DNA of 64,000 nucleotides from Labilithrix luteola (lineage in GTDB: Bacteria > Myxococcota_A > Polyangia > Polyangiales > Polyangiaceae), in NCBI RefSeq assembly GCF_001263205.1, contig NZ_CP012333.1, positions 9,591,501 through 9,655,500 on the forward strand, given 5' to 3'. Under the pieces are notes generated by a model. That model worked only from the letters and a program-made list of their open reading frames with translations. It did no database searches and was not told the DNA's origin. The translations under genes and the position numbers were made by a program. Shown one piece after another: positions 18,732 to 26,970 of the stretch. Position 1 is the first letter of the stretch; every line of letters starts with the position of its first letter.

Positions 18732-19072
18732 GATCTCTCGCGTAAAACCTCTCGCTTGAAGCGCTTGAAGCAGGCTGGCGAGCGCAGGAGCCTGTGAACA
18801 CCCCCGCACTCCCCGCATGGGAGTGAGGCTCGCGCCGTTAGGACGACCGCCATGTAGACTACAACGCGCGCTCGATCGGCAAAGCGCAAAACGTGAGTGC
18901 CCGATCAAGTTCCGACGCACCTCGTCGAACCGCGCCACCCGAGGGTCATTCCGTCCCGGTCGTCGTGCCGGACGCGACGACCACTCGGGTGGTCCCCTCG
19001 CCCAGTCTTTCGACCATCAAGATTGCGTGCACGCTCTTGCGTCGGCCGCGCTGGTTCTCTATCGGTTAATCA
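18732..19072. promoter_or_regulatory. Divergent intergenic region with a strong nested inverted repeat
   Basis: These 341 nt separate the fadL-type gene (minus) from a lipoprotein gene (plus). There is a perfect 7-bp hairpin at 18807-18825. At 18935-18992 a 9-bp perfect outer stem encloses an 8-bp perfect inner stem (18958-18965/18975-18982), with only one unpaired base on the 3' side. There is no T-run after it, so it does not look like a simple terminator. It could be a structured leader of the plus-strand gene. No convincing ORF is present. Confidence 0.5.
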
Positions 19073-19795
19073 ATGCGTCTCGCTTCTCGCGTCGCGGCTC
19101 TCTCCGCTGGTGTTGGCGTCCTCGGTGCGCTCACGGCGTCGCTCCTCGCGACGGCTTGTTTTCCCGATCCGGAAGGCGACTATCAGGACTTCGTCGCACG
19201 CACGGCGAACCTCCAGGAAGACTCCGGTCCTCCCGCGGAAGTCGATGCCAACATCGATACGAAGCCCCCGACCGAGAGCGTCGATGCGCTCTATGTTGGA
19301 ATTTGCGTCACGACCCTCGCCGCGAAGGACCCCGAGCAAGCGCTGCGCTTCTACACCGAGACGAAGTTCACGCCGGACCCGGCCGGCGGCGGCATGCTCT
19401 CCTTGACGGTCTCCCCACTCCGCGGCTGGGACCTCGTGAAGAACGGCTACACGTCCCCCGCGACTGTCTCGAAATCCGAAATCCGCGGCGACAACATCCC
19501 CGTCCCCAACTCCCCCGTCGCCGCTGGCACCGGCCGCTTCACCGCGGTCCTCGGCACCGTCCGCCTTACCAAAGAAGCCAACAGCGTGAGCGGCAAGGAC
19601 GCCCTCATCAACAACGTCACCCTCGACGGCCGCTTCGGCGGCGGCGACCGCTTCTGCACCACCCTCGCCGGCGACCTCGTCGAGCCTTACGGCTTCACCT
19701 TCGACCCGAAGGCCAACACGTGCCTCTTCCAGAAGGTCAACGAAGGCGACCCGCTCCCGAAAATCCCGTCCGCCGAATTCGTCTGCCCGCTCTGA
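19073..19795 (+). CDS. Lipoprotein of unknown function
   Basis: The protein has 240 residues. The signal sequence ends at LLATAC, giving a lipidated cysteine near residue 29. The mature protein has no family I recognise. It has paired cysteines (GICVTTL, RFCTTL, NTCLF, FVC at the very end) that could form disulfides, and a central beta-rich stretch (GTGRFTAVLGTVRLT). The codon use and composition match neighbours. The 5' region contains a strong inverted repeat, which may regulate it. The gene is convergent with a broken MafI-like gene 9 nt downstream. Confidence 0.65.
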   Translation: MRLASRVAALSAGVGVLGALTASLLATACFPDPEGDYQDFVARTANLQEDSGPPAEVDANIDTKPPTESVDALYVGICVTTLAAKDPEQALRFYTETKFTPDPAGGGMLSLTVSPLRGWDLVKNGYTSPATVSKSEIRGDNIPVPNSPVAAGTGRFTAVLGTVRLTKEANSVSGKDALINNVTLDGRFGGGDRFCTTLAGDLVEPYGFTFDPKANTCLFQKVNEGDPLPKIPSAEFVCPL

Positions 19796-19804
19796 CCCGC
19801 GCGC

Positions 19805-20049
19805 TCACGCGAACCAAGCTGGAACTTGCGCACCCATCGCGCGTGCGAGTTCCAGCATTGCTTGTTTGATGGGCTCGGCACGTCGACGTCGTATTCGTAG
19901 AGCTGCGTCCACAGCGTCTCGAGAGCCACGCCTGGCTCTCCGTGAGCCACCAGCTCCCGCATGCCATCGAGCTGCCCCTCCGGGAGGAGCCCACTTGCGT
20001 TCGTGAGGACCACGTTCAGCCGCCTCTCGACCTCGACCAACGTATCCAT
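19805..20049 (-). pseudogene. MafI-like immunity protein gene split by a one-base frameshift
   Basis: From ATG 20049 the frame reads VERRLNVVLTN, LLPEGQLDGMREL, VAHGEPGVALETLWTQLYEYD, then loses sense. Shifting by one base at the GGG run 19871-19873 restores PIKQAMLELARAMGAQVPAWF and a stop at 19805. The rebuilt protein of about 81 residues has the size and the pattern (short helix, 'hGE.g.ALE.L...LyEyd', helical end) of MafI-type and similar polymorphic-toxin immunity proteins. Family placement rests on pattern only. No cognate toxin is seen nearby. The break may be real decay or a sequencing indel. Confidence 0.5.
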
Positions 20050-20110
20050 CACGCGCCCCACGTTCAATGCAACGAGCTGAGCGCGCGACGGCCCCGTTGA
20101 CCCGAGCGAG

Positions 20111-21664
20111 TCAATTCCAAACTCTGAACGTCTTCGCGCCCGCAACGAGCAGGCGCCCATCGGCTAGTGGCGCGACGTCGGTGATCCGGCAAGCGTCGAT
20201 GGTGTACATCGCGATGCCATTGGTGCCGAACGTGGTGTCGAGAGTCCCGTTCGAATTGTGCCTGACGAGCCCGCATCGTCCGACCTGCGCCGGGAGTTCG
20301 CGCAAGGCTTGAACGACGGCGTCGTCCTTCTGCACGACAACGATGGGCAGCGGAGCGAGGTCAGCAACCGGCGTCGTCTGTTTTCCGAACGTCGGGTCGA
20401 GCGCGCCTTTCTCGTCGAGACGGACGGTCAGGAGCTCCTTGGACATACTTCCGCCAATCACGTACCGTCCCTTGGAATCGAGCGCGAGACCGGTAGCGCC
20501 ATCCATCTGCAGCAGTCCGGTCCCCGCCCCACCAAACGCCGCATCGAGCGTTCCACCCGCACGTTGAACGCGTGCGAGCCCACCGTAGCTGTCCACTCCG
20601 ACGAATCCTGTGGCATCGCCAACGGCGCTCGCGATCGCATGAGGAGCATTGAATGAAGAAAACGCGCTCGCATTGACCATCGCGTCCGCGACGCCGGCGC
20701 CAGAGATCCAAAAGACTTGGGGGGTACCGAACCCGTCCGATCCCACGACCGCGGTCGCCCCCCCAGGCATGAGAACCATATCGTCCTGTGTTTGGTACTC
20801 ATTCGACGAATGGGAGTATTCGCCGCCCACGCCGTAGGTCGTATCGGGGACGCCATCGAAATTCCGTCGCTGCACGCGAAACGGGCCTGCGAAGCCCGTT
20901 CCACGAACGAACATCAGAATCGCCCCTTCGCTCACGAAGACACGAGCGATGTAGCCGGCGGTCACGACAACCTCACCACCGGTTCCAAATGTGAGGTCGC
21001 GCTGCCCTTCGGCCGTGAAGCGCCAGACGACGCTGTTGCTGCCGTAGTCAAGCCCGGTCGACTGGAAAACCAGGAAGCGCCCATCCGGCAGAACGGCGAG
21101 CTTCTGAGACATCAGAAGCGCCTGCACAGCCGCCGTGTCCGCGAAGCCGTCGGTGCCGAACGTCGTGTCGAGCTCGCCCGGTGCTCCTCGCACGAGGAGT
21201 GGAAGCGCCGCTATCGCCGTCTCCGAGTCGTTCGACGGGTTGGCCTCGAGCGAAATGCCAGCGACGTCGCCTTGCGGAGTCGAGCTCGCAATCGTCAGCT
21301 CGAGATCACCGACGGTTGCTGGAGACTCCAATCGAAGCGGTTTGGCGGCGATGCCATCCGGAAGTCCCCGGACGGTGATGATGACAGCACCGTCGAACGA
21401 CCCTTTCCGCGCGATCGACACCTTGATCGACGCGGTGGTCCCGCGCGTGAGCATGCTTCGCTCGAGCGGCACGATGTCGATGAGATTGGACCCGCGACCG
21501 ACGACAACGCCACCGTCGCCATTCCTCGAGTTCTCAGAGGCGTCGTTGCTCGGTGCCGTCGGGCTGCTGTCGTCACCGCCGAAGGTCGAGCATGCCGCCG
21601 CGAACGCAACCATCGGTGCCCACGCCCACGCAGCCCCAAGACGTCGAGTCGTTTTGGCTCGCAT
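20111..21664 (-). CDS. Lipoprotein with Delta-60 repeats (beta-propeller-like)
   Basis: The protein has 517 residues from ATG 21664, with GGGGAG correctly spaced before it. The lipobox is FAAAC, and a low-complexity Ser/Asn/Asp spacer follows. After an Ig-like domain (about 60-160: TASIKVSIARKGSFDGAV, TVRGLPDGIAAKPLRL) there are about six Delta-60 repeats. These are recognised by (L)DTTFG-type starts (LDTTFGTDGFAD, DLTFGTGG, DTTYGVGG, LDAAFGG, LDPTFGK, LDTTFGTNG), each with a later LPDGRFLV-type strand. Such repeats fold into secreted propellers in myxobacteria and are functionally uncharacterised. Confidence 0.8.
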   Translation of the reverse strand: MRAKTTRRLGAAWAWAPMVAFAAACSTFGGDDSSPTAPSNDASENSRNGDGGVVVGRGSNLIDIVPLERSMLTRGTTASIKVSIARKGSFDGAVIITVRGLPDGIAAKPLRLESPATVGDLELTIASSTPQGDVAGISLEANPSNDSETAIAALPLLVRGAPGELDTTFGTDGFADTAAVQALLMSQKLAVLPDGRFLVFQSTGLDYGSNSVVWRFTAEGQRDLTFGTGGEVVVTAGYIARVFVSEGAILMFVRGTGFAGPFRVQRRNFDGVPDTTYGVGGEYSHSSNEYQTQDDMVLMPGGATAVVGSDGFGTPQVFWISGAGVADAMVNASAFSSFNAPHAIASAVGDATGFVGVDSYGGLARVQRAGGTLDAAFGGAGTGLLQMDGATGLALDSKGRYVIGGSMSKELLTVRLDEKGALDPTFGKQTTPVADLAPLPIVVVQKDDAVVQALRELPAQVGRCGLVRHNSNGTLDTTFGTNGIAMYTIDACRITDVAPLADGRLLVAGAKTFRVWN

Positions 21665-21954
21665 GTCACTCCCCTTCCCCGTTCGTATCAGACGGCGGTT
21701 TCGGGGCGAGCGAGAAAGCACTGAGAGCGGGCCGAACGCGCCAATCGCACACGCGGTGGCTGACGGTTTGAAGAGATTCGGACAACCCCTAGTGGAGTGC
21801 ACGTAGCCGAGCATGGCGATGCGCCATCGTTGACTTCGAGTGGTTCGCAATCGAGGCGAGCGCGCCAACCCCATCGCCGACGAACGACCACCGCTAGTTT
21901 GATTGAGGCGCTTTTCCCTTACGCCAGCACCTCGCCTCGTCCAGATCGTCGCGA

Positions 21955-22000
21955 GCACAAAAGCCGCGAGCGGCGTCGCGTTTCCGCGGCCGCCGCTCGC
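21955..22000 (-). terminator. Probable terminator downstream of the 22025-23272 lipoprotein gene
   Basis: A perfect 10-bp inverted repeat (GCGAGCGGCG/CGCCGCTCGC at 21966-21975 and 21991-22000, 15-nt loop) is followed on the minus strand by GGCTTTTG. It begins 25 nt beyond the stop. The rest of the 360-nt gap to 21664 holds the promoter region of the Delta-60 lipoprotein and no other supported gene. Confidence 0.65.
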
Positions 22001-22024
22001 TTTCACTTCAACGTCGGAGCTCGA

Positions 22025-23272
22025 TTACTGGAGCGCCGGCGGCGTGAAGTCGTTCGGGAAGCCGAGGTAGCGGAAAGCTCGCTCAGCCGGAGCGGCCGGG
22101 TCCGGGACGCCGACGGCGATGAACGTGAACGCCTTGCCGTTGACGTAGTACTCCGCCTCATCTTTCAAGCCGGTCGTCACGTACTGCACGCTCGGCTTCG
22201 TAGATTTCGCGGCGTTATTCAGTGCCTGCGCGGCGAACGGTCCCTGGCCCGGCGGGAAGTTCGGGTTTGCAGCGATCTTCGCCGTTGCCGTCGTCAGACC
22301 GGTCACCTTCGCGAGATCCGTTGCCTTGGTGGCGTCCCGCTTGTATTCGACACCGGCATCGCCCGCGATGAGCGTGCCCGCGTCGTTGTCGCCAACGAGG
22401 AGCGGCACCATCGGGGGGTCGACCGCGATGGCTTTGTAGGCGGGCGAAGCGTGAATGAACTGCGCTCCGAACTCCGTTGCTGCCGGCTTCGTGGTCGTAT
22501 CCAGCTCGACAACCATCAGCTTGAGGTTGCCAAGGCCCGGCGTGTCGGTCGGGATAAACGGCTGACCATCATCCCCCGGACCGCAGTAGATCTCGCCCTT
22601 GGCGTCGCCCGAGCACCCCGTAAGAACGAGCGCGTAGGTGTGATCCGCCTTGAGGATGCCCGCCGCGATGTCAGGCAGCTGCCAGTAGTCGACGTTCTCC
22701 TTGAATGGCATGTCGCCAGCGTCGAAGCTCGTGCCGAGGATCTGGCTGCAGCGCGCGGTCGACGGATCGTTCCCAACGATGCCACGCTCAGCCAAGCGCT
22801 TGGCATTCATGACATAGGGACGAATTGCGAGGTCCTCGTAGTTCGCGCCGGAGGAGGGGAAAACGCCGCCCGAGTTCGGGAAGATACCGGGGAACGGCGC
22901 GGAGCCGGTGGCCGTGTGCGGAAGAACTGGGAACGGCGTCACCGTGAACTCGGTGGGCGCTGCCTTCGTCGCCGTACCGAAGCAAACACGGATCCCGCTC
23001 CCCTCGTCCGACGGGCCGAGGCTTGAGCCCGCGTGAACGAGAAGCAGCTTCGCCGGGACGGGCTTCGGGGGCGTGTAGCCGTCCGAGCCGCTGTCGGTGC
23101 CACCGTCCGTGTCGTTGCCGCCGCCGGAGTCGTTGCCGCCGCCGGAGTCGGGCGTGATCGTGCCGTTGTTGGTCGCGTCATCGCTGCTGCACGCGACGAG
23201 CAAGCCGCTGACAGCCGCAGAAGCTGCGATCAGTGATGCCAGACTGTAACGAAGCCAGATGCTCTTGCTCAT
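22025..23272 (-). CDS. Lipoprotein of unknown function
   Basis: The protein has 415 residues. The signal sequence ends in the clear lipobox LLVAC (Cys28). Next comes a 35-residue Gly/Asn/Asp repeat (DSGGGNDSGGGNDTDGG), a flexible tether typical of polyangial surface lipoproteins. The mature domain contains PAKLLLVHAGSSLGP near its start and QFIHASPAYKAIAV later, two similar elements suggesting an internal duplication. YALVLTGCSGD and GEIYCGPGDDG carry cysteines. It shares the 'hla/hAsp' style of DUF4397-like surface proteins, but I would not assign it. It has its own terminator and a 210-nt divergent region shared with kamD. Confidence 0.65.
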   Translation of the reverse strand: MSKSIWLRYSLASLIAASAAVSGLLVACSSDDATNNGTITPDSGGGNDSGGGNDTDGGTDSGSDGYTPPKPVPAKLLLVHAGSSLGPSDEGSGIRVCFGTATKAAPTEFTVTPFPVLPHTATGSAPFPGIFPNSGGVFPSSGANYEDLAIRPYVMNAKRLAERGIVGNDPSTARCSQILGTSFDAGDMPFKENVDYWQLPDIAAGILKADHTYALVLTGCSGDAKGEIYCGPGDDGQPFIPTDTPGLGNLKLMVVELDTTTKPAATEFGAQFIHASPAYKAIAVDPPMVPLLVGDNDAGTLIAGDAGVEYKRDATKATDLAKVTGLTTATAKIAANPNFPPGQGPFAAQALNNAAKSTKPSVQYVTTGLKDEAEYYVNGKAFTFIAVGVPDPAAPAERAFRYLGFPNDFTPPALQ

Positions 23273-23482
23273 ACGCGTTCTCCTTTAGCGAAGTTCCGTA
23301 AGCGTCTCGGCCCCGACGGCCGCTGCGACCGCTTGAGCGTGTGACGAGTAAGTAACCTTATGGAACCGGAGAGCTTGCGGCAAGGAGCTTGAGTCGGTGG
23401 ATGTCCGCGCGGCCGACGCGACGGGCGTTCGCGTTTCCGAGCGGCTTGTGGCAAAAGCCGTGACACGATGCTGAGAGTCCCG

Positions 23483-25018
23483 ATGGACGAACGGAAGGTC
23501 GCGCGATGTCGAGAGCTCGCGGGCTCCGTCGCCGATGACGTGCAGAAGTACATCGACGCCCACACCTCCGTCGGTGTCGAGCGAACGATCCTCCGCTCTT
23601 ACGGTGTCGATGGAGTCGACGATCAGGGCGCGCCGCTCGTGAATCTCGTCGTCGATCGGTACGCGAAGGCAGGCCTTTTAGGGCGCGGAATCTCCTATTT
23701 TCTAGGGCGCGCGCTGCTCGACGGGGCCTCGGACATCCAGGACGCTGCCGAGCGTCTGGCCTACGCCCCCGAGCTCGATCGAGGCGAGAGCGGCCCCGAC
23801 GCGAACCAGGTTCGCGAGGCCCTCGCGAAGCATGCGCGTGCTGCAATCGATCGCATCGACGCAGCGCGTAACGAGCGCGAGGCGAACAAAGCAAAGACTC
23901 CGCCAGGTCCGATTCCGCACAAGTACGTGATCGTTGCAACTGGCAACATCTACGACGACGCGGTCCAGGCCAAGGCCGCCGCCTATGCAGGCGCGGACAT
24001 CGTGGCCGTCATCCGAGCCACCGCACAGTCGCTGCTCGATTACGTCCCGCACGGCGCCACCACCGAGGGGTACGGCGGCACGTTCGCGACGCAGGAGAAC
24101 TTCAAGATCATCCGTCGCGCCACCGACGAAGCGACCACCGAGTACGGGCGCTACATCCACCAGACGAACTACTCGTCCGGCCTCTGCATGTCGGAGATCG
24201 CGTGGATGGGCGCGGTCGAGCGGCTCGACATGCTGCTCAACGACGCGATGTACGGAATCCTTTTCCGCGACATCAACCCGTGCCGCAACTTCGTCGACCA
24301 GTACGTCGCGCGCCGCTTCATCGCGCGCGCCGGCATCATCATCAACACCGGCGAGGACAACTACCTCACCACGGCCGACGCGGTCGAAAAGGCCCACACG
24401 GTTCTCGCGAGCCAGTTCATCAACGAGGCCTTCGCCAAGCGCGCCGGCGTCGCCGAAGAGAAGATGGGCCTCGGACACGCGTTCGAGATCGATCCCTGGA
24501 TCGAGAACAGCTTCCTGCTCGAGCTCGCGCAGGCTCAGCTGATTCGTCAGGTCTTCGACCGGCATCCCATCAAGTGGATGCCCCCTACGAAGCACAAGAC
24601 CGGCGACATCTTCCAGAGCCACGTGCACGACGCGATGTTCAACCTCGTCGGTTCGATGACCGGTCAGAGCATCGCGCTCCTCGGCATGTTCAGCGAAGCG
24701 GTGCACAACCCGATGCTGATGGATCGCTACCTGTCGCTGAAGGCCACGCGGTACGTGTTCGGCACCACGAAGGACCTCGGCGGTGAGCTCATGATCAAGC
24801 CCGACGGCATCATGGCCAAGCGCGCGGTCCAGGTGCTCGACGAGGCGCATGAACTCCTGGTCGAGGTCGAGCGCGATACGATCTGGCAGGCCATCGCGAC
24901 GGGCGCCTTCGCCGACGTGAAGCGCTCGAAAACCGGTGGCAAGGGCTATGCGGGCGTCTTCGAGCGCTCGCAGGACTACGTGAACCCCGTGCTGGAAGCA
25001 CTCGAGAAGGGTCAGTAG
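23483..25018 (+). CDS. kamD: Lysine 5,6-aminomutase alpha subunit
   Basis: This is the large subunit of the adenosylcobalamin- and PLP-dependent D-lysine/beta-lysine 5,6-aminomutase, which moves the terminal amino group in lysine fermentation. Conserved blocks include GRGISYFLGRALLDGASD, PHGATTEGYGGTFATQENF, YIHQTNYSSGLCMSEIAWMG and QSHVHDAMFNLVGSMTGQSI. About 511 residues is the family length. ATG 23483 is preferred to ATG 23468 because GAGAG is placed just before it. The kamE gene follows after 10 nt. No other lysine-fermentation genes are adjacent. Confidence 0.93.
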   Translation: MDERKVARCRELAGSVADDVQKYIDAHTSVGVERTILRSYGVDGVDDQGAPLVNLVVDRYAKAGLLGRGISYFLGRALLDGASDIQDAAERLAYAPELDRGESGPDANQVREALAKHARAAIDRIDAARNEREANKAKTPPGPIPHKYVIVATGNIYDDAVQAKAAAYAGADIVAVIRATAQSLLDYVPHGATTEGYGGTFATQENFKIIRRATDEATTEYGRYIHQTNYSSGLCMSEIAWMGAVERLDMLLNDAMYGILFRDINPCRNFVDQYVARRFIARAGIIINTGEDNYLTTADAVEKAHTVLASQFINEAFAKRAGVAEEKMGLGHAFEIDPWIENSFLLELAQAQLIRQVFDRHPIKWMPPTKHKTGDIFQSHVHDAMFNLVGSMTGQSIALLGMFSEAVHNPMLMDRYLSLKATRYVFGTTKDLGGELMIKPDGIMAKRAVQVLDEAHELLVEVERDTIWQAIATGAFADVKRSKTGGKGYAGVFERSQDYVNPVLEALEKGQ

Positions 25019-25028
25019 GAGAACGACG

Positions 25029-25799
25029 ATGCATCCGACCCAACCCGCGAAGATGCTCCGTGCCTATGGCGATCGCCAGGGCGACGGCATGGTCCAGATG
25101 ACCTTCGTCCTCGAGATGCCGCCTTCGGCGCGTGCTCGCGAGTGCGCGAAGAAGTTCGCCGAGCTCCATGGCCTGCACGAGCCGCTCGTCTCCACGATGG
25201 AGCAGTGTGCCGAGGGCTACTCGTACTTCGTCGTGTACGGGCACTCCGAGCACGCCGTCGACCCTTCCCTCATCGACGTGCCCGAGGTCCGCACCGAGGC
25301 GCTCTCGCGCGAAGAGATCGAGCACCGGATCCACACGCGCCTCGGTCGCAAGATCGTCGTCGTGGGCGCCTGCACCGGCTCCGACGCGCACACGGTCGGC
25401 ATCGACGCGATCCTCAACTACAAGGGCTACGCAGGCGACAAAGGTCTCGAGAGCTACAAGTCGTTCGAGGCGTACAACCTCGGCGCGCAGGTCGAAAACG
25501 AGCAGCTCGCCGAGCGCGCGCAGGCACTCGGCGCCGACGCGATCCTCGTCAGCCAGATCATCACGCAGCGCAACTGCCACAAGGAAAACTCGGCCGCGCT
25601 GATCGAGCTCGCCCGCAAGCAAGGCTGGCGCAACAAGGTCGTCATGCTCCTCGGCGGCCCGCGTATCGATCACAAGCTCGCGTTGGAGCTCGGCTTCGAT
25701 GCCGGGTTCGGACCGGGCACGAAGCCGGGAGACGTGGCCTCGTTCCTCGTCGAGTGGCTGTGCGGCGATCGCGACAAAGCCGTCATGACCTCCGAGTGA
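25029..25799 (+). CDS. kamE: Lysine 5,6-aminomutase beta subunit (B12-binding)
   Basis: This is the small subunit, 256 residues, with an AGGAG ribosome site before ATG 25029. The base-off cobalamin motif is D119-A-H121-T-V-G124. Lys132 sits 11 residues after the cobalt-ligand histidine, the same spacing as His133/Lys144 in the Clostridium sticklandii enzyme, where that lysine holds PLP in the resting state. A later GG (LLGGPRIDH) binds the nucleotide tail. All key residues are present, so the heterodimer should be functional. The gene ends the operon, with a terminator about 30 nt downstream. Confidence 0.94.
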   Translation: MHPTQPAKMLRAYGDRQGDGMVQMTFVLEMPPSARARECAKKFAELHGLHEPLVSTMEQCAEGYSYFVVYGHSEHAVDPSLIDVPEVRTEALSREEIEHRIHTRLGRKIVVVGACTGSDAHTVGIDAILNYKGYAGDKGLESYKSFEAYNLGAQVENEQLAERAQALGADAILVSQIITQRNCHKENSAALIELARKQGWRNKVVMLLGGPRIDHKLALELGFDAGFGPGTKPGDVASFLVEWLCGDRDKAVMTSE

Positions 25800-25826
25800 G
25801 AGGCTGACGGCTTCGTATCTCGTGGC

Positions 25827-25865
25827 AAGGGCCAGTACTCGGTGTGACCGAGGCTGGCCCTTTCT
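25827..25865 (+). terminator. Rho-independent terminator of kamDE
   Basis: A long stem (AGGGCCAG-TA-CTCGGT / ACCGAG-G-CTGGCCCT with a 3-nt loop) is followed by TTCT. It lies about 30 nt after the kamE stop, between convergent kamE and bfd. Confidence 0.8.
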
Positions 25866-25901
25866 GCATCGTCGTTCGCTGCGAGCGGAGACTAGGCCGG
25901 A

Positions 25902-26156
25902 TTAAGCCGCGCGCGTGCGAACCAGCGCTTCGGCGGCGACGAGCTGCGGCCCCGTGGGGATCGGGCCGCTCTGTTCGCACGGCGGCGCGCACGCCTCGAG
26001 GTGGTCTTCGACCATGTCCTCGATCATCTGGTGGCACGCGCCGCAGTCACCCCCGGCGCGACAGGCGGCGGTGACCGATGTGCGCGTGTGCGCTCCCCCG
26101 GCGATGGCAGCCTCGACTTCTTGCTCCGTAACGGCCAGGCAAACGCAGACGTACAT
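25902..26156 (-). CDS. bfd: Bacterioferritin-associated ferredoxin
   Basis: This is a small [2Fe-2S] protein that reduces the iron core of bacterioferritin to release iron. Cys4, Cys6, Cys38 and Cys41 sit exactly where the E. coli Bfd cluster ligands are (CVC at the start, CGAC later). The family is about 64 residues; here an 84-residue form has an extra Cys/Pro-rich tail (CAPPCEQSGP). The ribosome site GGAGG directly precedes ATG 26156, and a Fur-like palindrome lies just upstream. The gene is downstream of bfr on the same strand, separated by 223 nt, so it likely has its own iron-responsive promoter. Confidence 0.93.
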   Translation of the reverse strand: MYVCVCLAVTEQEVEAAIAGGAHTRTSVTAACRAGGDCGACHQMIEDMVEDHLEACAPPCEQSGPIPTGPQLVAAEALVRTRAA

Positions 26157-26172
26157 TCCTCCGTGAAGATAA

Positions 26173-26187
26173 TGAAACCCGTTTTCA
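26173..26187. promoter_or_regulatory. Fur-like operator upstream of bfd
   Basis: The perfect palindrome TGAAA-N5-TTTCA sits in an AT-rich pocket (GATAATGAAA to the left, TTTTCAATTTCAA to the right) in an otherwise GC-rich genome. It begins 17 nt before the bfd start. It resembles the core of Fur boxes (TGAAAATnATTTTCA type). Iron repression of bfd is known in many bacteria. Binding here is an inference. Confidence 0.55.
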
Positions 26188-26379
26188 ATTTCAACGTGTT
26201 GTGAGGCCGACGCCGAAGGGCGGAGCAGAAAAGCGTCGGATTTACGGCCACATAGCGGTTGGGTTAAATCTCATTTCGAGCCCTTCCCAAGCAAGAGCAA
26301 GGCGCTTTCGAGGGCGCCTTCCCGCCTGTCGACCGTGGTGCGGCCGTTCTGCACGGCCGCTCACCCGCTCACCCGCGTG

Positions 26380-26850
26380 TTATTCGCGGATCTGCTGCGC
26401 GAGGTAGTGAGCCTCGCCGACCTGCTTCACGAGCTCGAGCTGAGCCTCGAGCCAATCCACGTGCTCTTCCTCGGAGACGAGGATGTGCTTGAGCAGGTGC
26501 TCGCTGCCGTTGTCGCCAACCTGACGGCAGTACTCGATCGACTTGTTGAGCCGCGGGATGGCTTCCATCTCGACCGCGAGATCGTTCTTCAGCATCTCGA
26601 GCACCGTCTGACCGACGTTGATCTTGCTGAGTCGCTGCACGTTCGGAAGCCCCTCGAGGAACAGGATTCGCTCGATGAGCTCGTCGGCGTGCTTCATCTC
26701 GTCGATCGACTCTTTGCGAATGTGTTCGTAGAGCCGCTTGTAGCCCCAGTTCTGGCACATCTTCGCGTGCAAGAAGTACTGGTTGATGGCCGTCAGCTCG
26801 CCGGTGAGGATGTCGTTGAGCTGGTCGATGACTTTCTGATCGCCCTTCAT
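26380..26850 (-). CDS. bfr: Bacterioferritin
   Basis: This is a 24-mer iron-storage protein subunit of 156 residues. Every ferroxidase ligand is at its standard position: Glu18, Glu51, His54, Glu94, Glu127 and His130. The haem ligand Met52 is present in DEMKHAD, so the protein can bind haem between subunits. ATG 26850 gives the canonical MKGDQKVIDQLN start; an in-frame ATG at 26892 adds an unconserved cysteine-containing leader and is rejected. The 163-nt downstream gap contains an AAGGCGC/GCGCCTT hairpin near 26309-26330. The gene is paired functionally with bfd. Confidence 0.97.
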   Translation of the reverse strand: MKGDQKVIDQLNDILTGELTAINQYFLHAKMCQNWGYKRLYEHIRKESIDEMKHADELIERILFLEGLPNVQRLSKINVGQTVLEMLKNDLAVEMEAIPRLNKSIEYCRQVGDNGSEHLLKHILVSEEEHVDWLEAQLELVKQVGEAHYLAQQIRE

Positions 26851-26895
26851 GCATTGGACTGCAGCACCCGCAAGCGCTGCGCGCAAGCACAAGAC

Positions 26896-26924
26896 GTGAA
26901 AGCGATCTTGAGAATCGCTTTCAC
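26896..26924. repeat. 11-bp perfect inverted repeat between the lptD-like gene and bfr
   Basis: GTGAAAGCGAT / ATCGCTTTCAC with a 7-nt loop lies 46 nt before the bfr ATG and 46 nt after the lptD-like stop. There is no T-run on either strand. It could be a terminator for the upstream gene or an operator for bfr. Confidence 0.6.
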
Positions 26925-26970
26925 GCCGCGTCGTGATTCACGATGCGCGCGTTCGCTCGCCTACGATCGC

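Noticed and set aside
23273..23482. Cobalamin riboswitch before kamD
   Set aside because: No B12-box (GCCACTG-type) sequence or conserved core is visible in the 210-nt gap.
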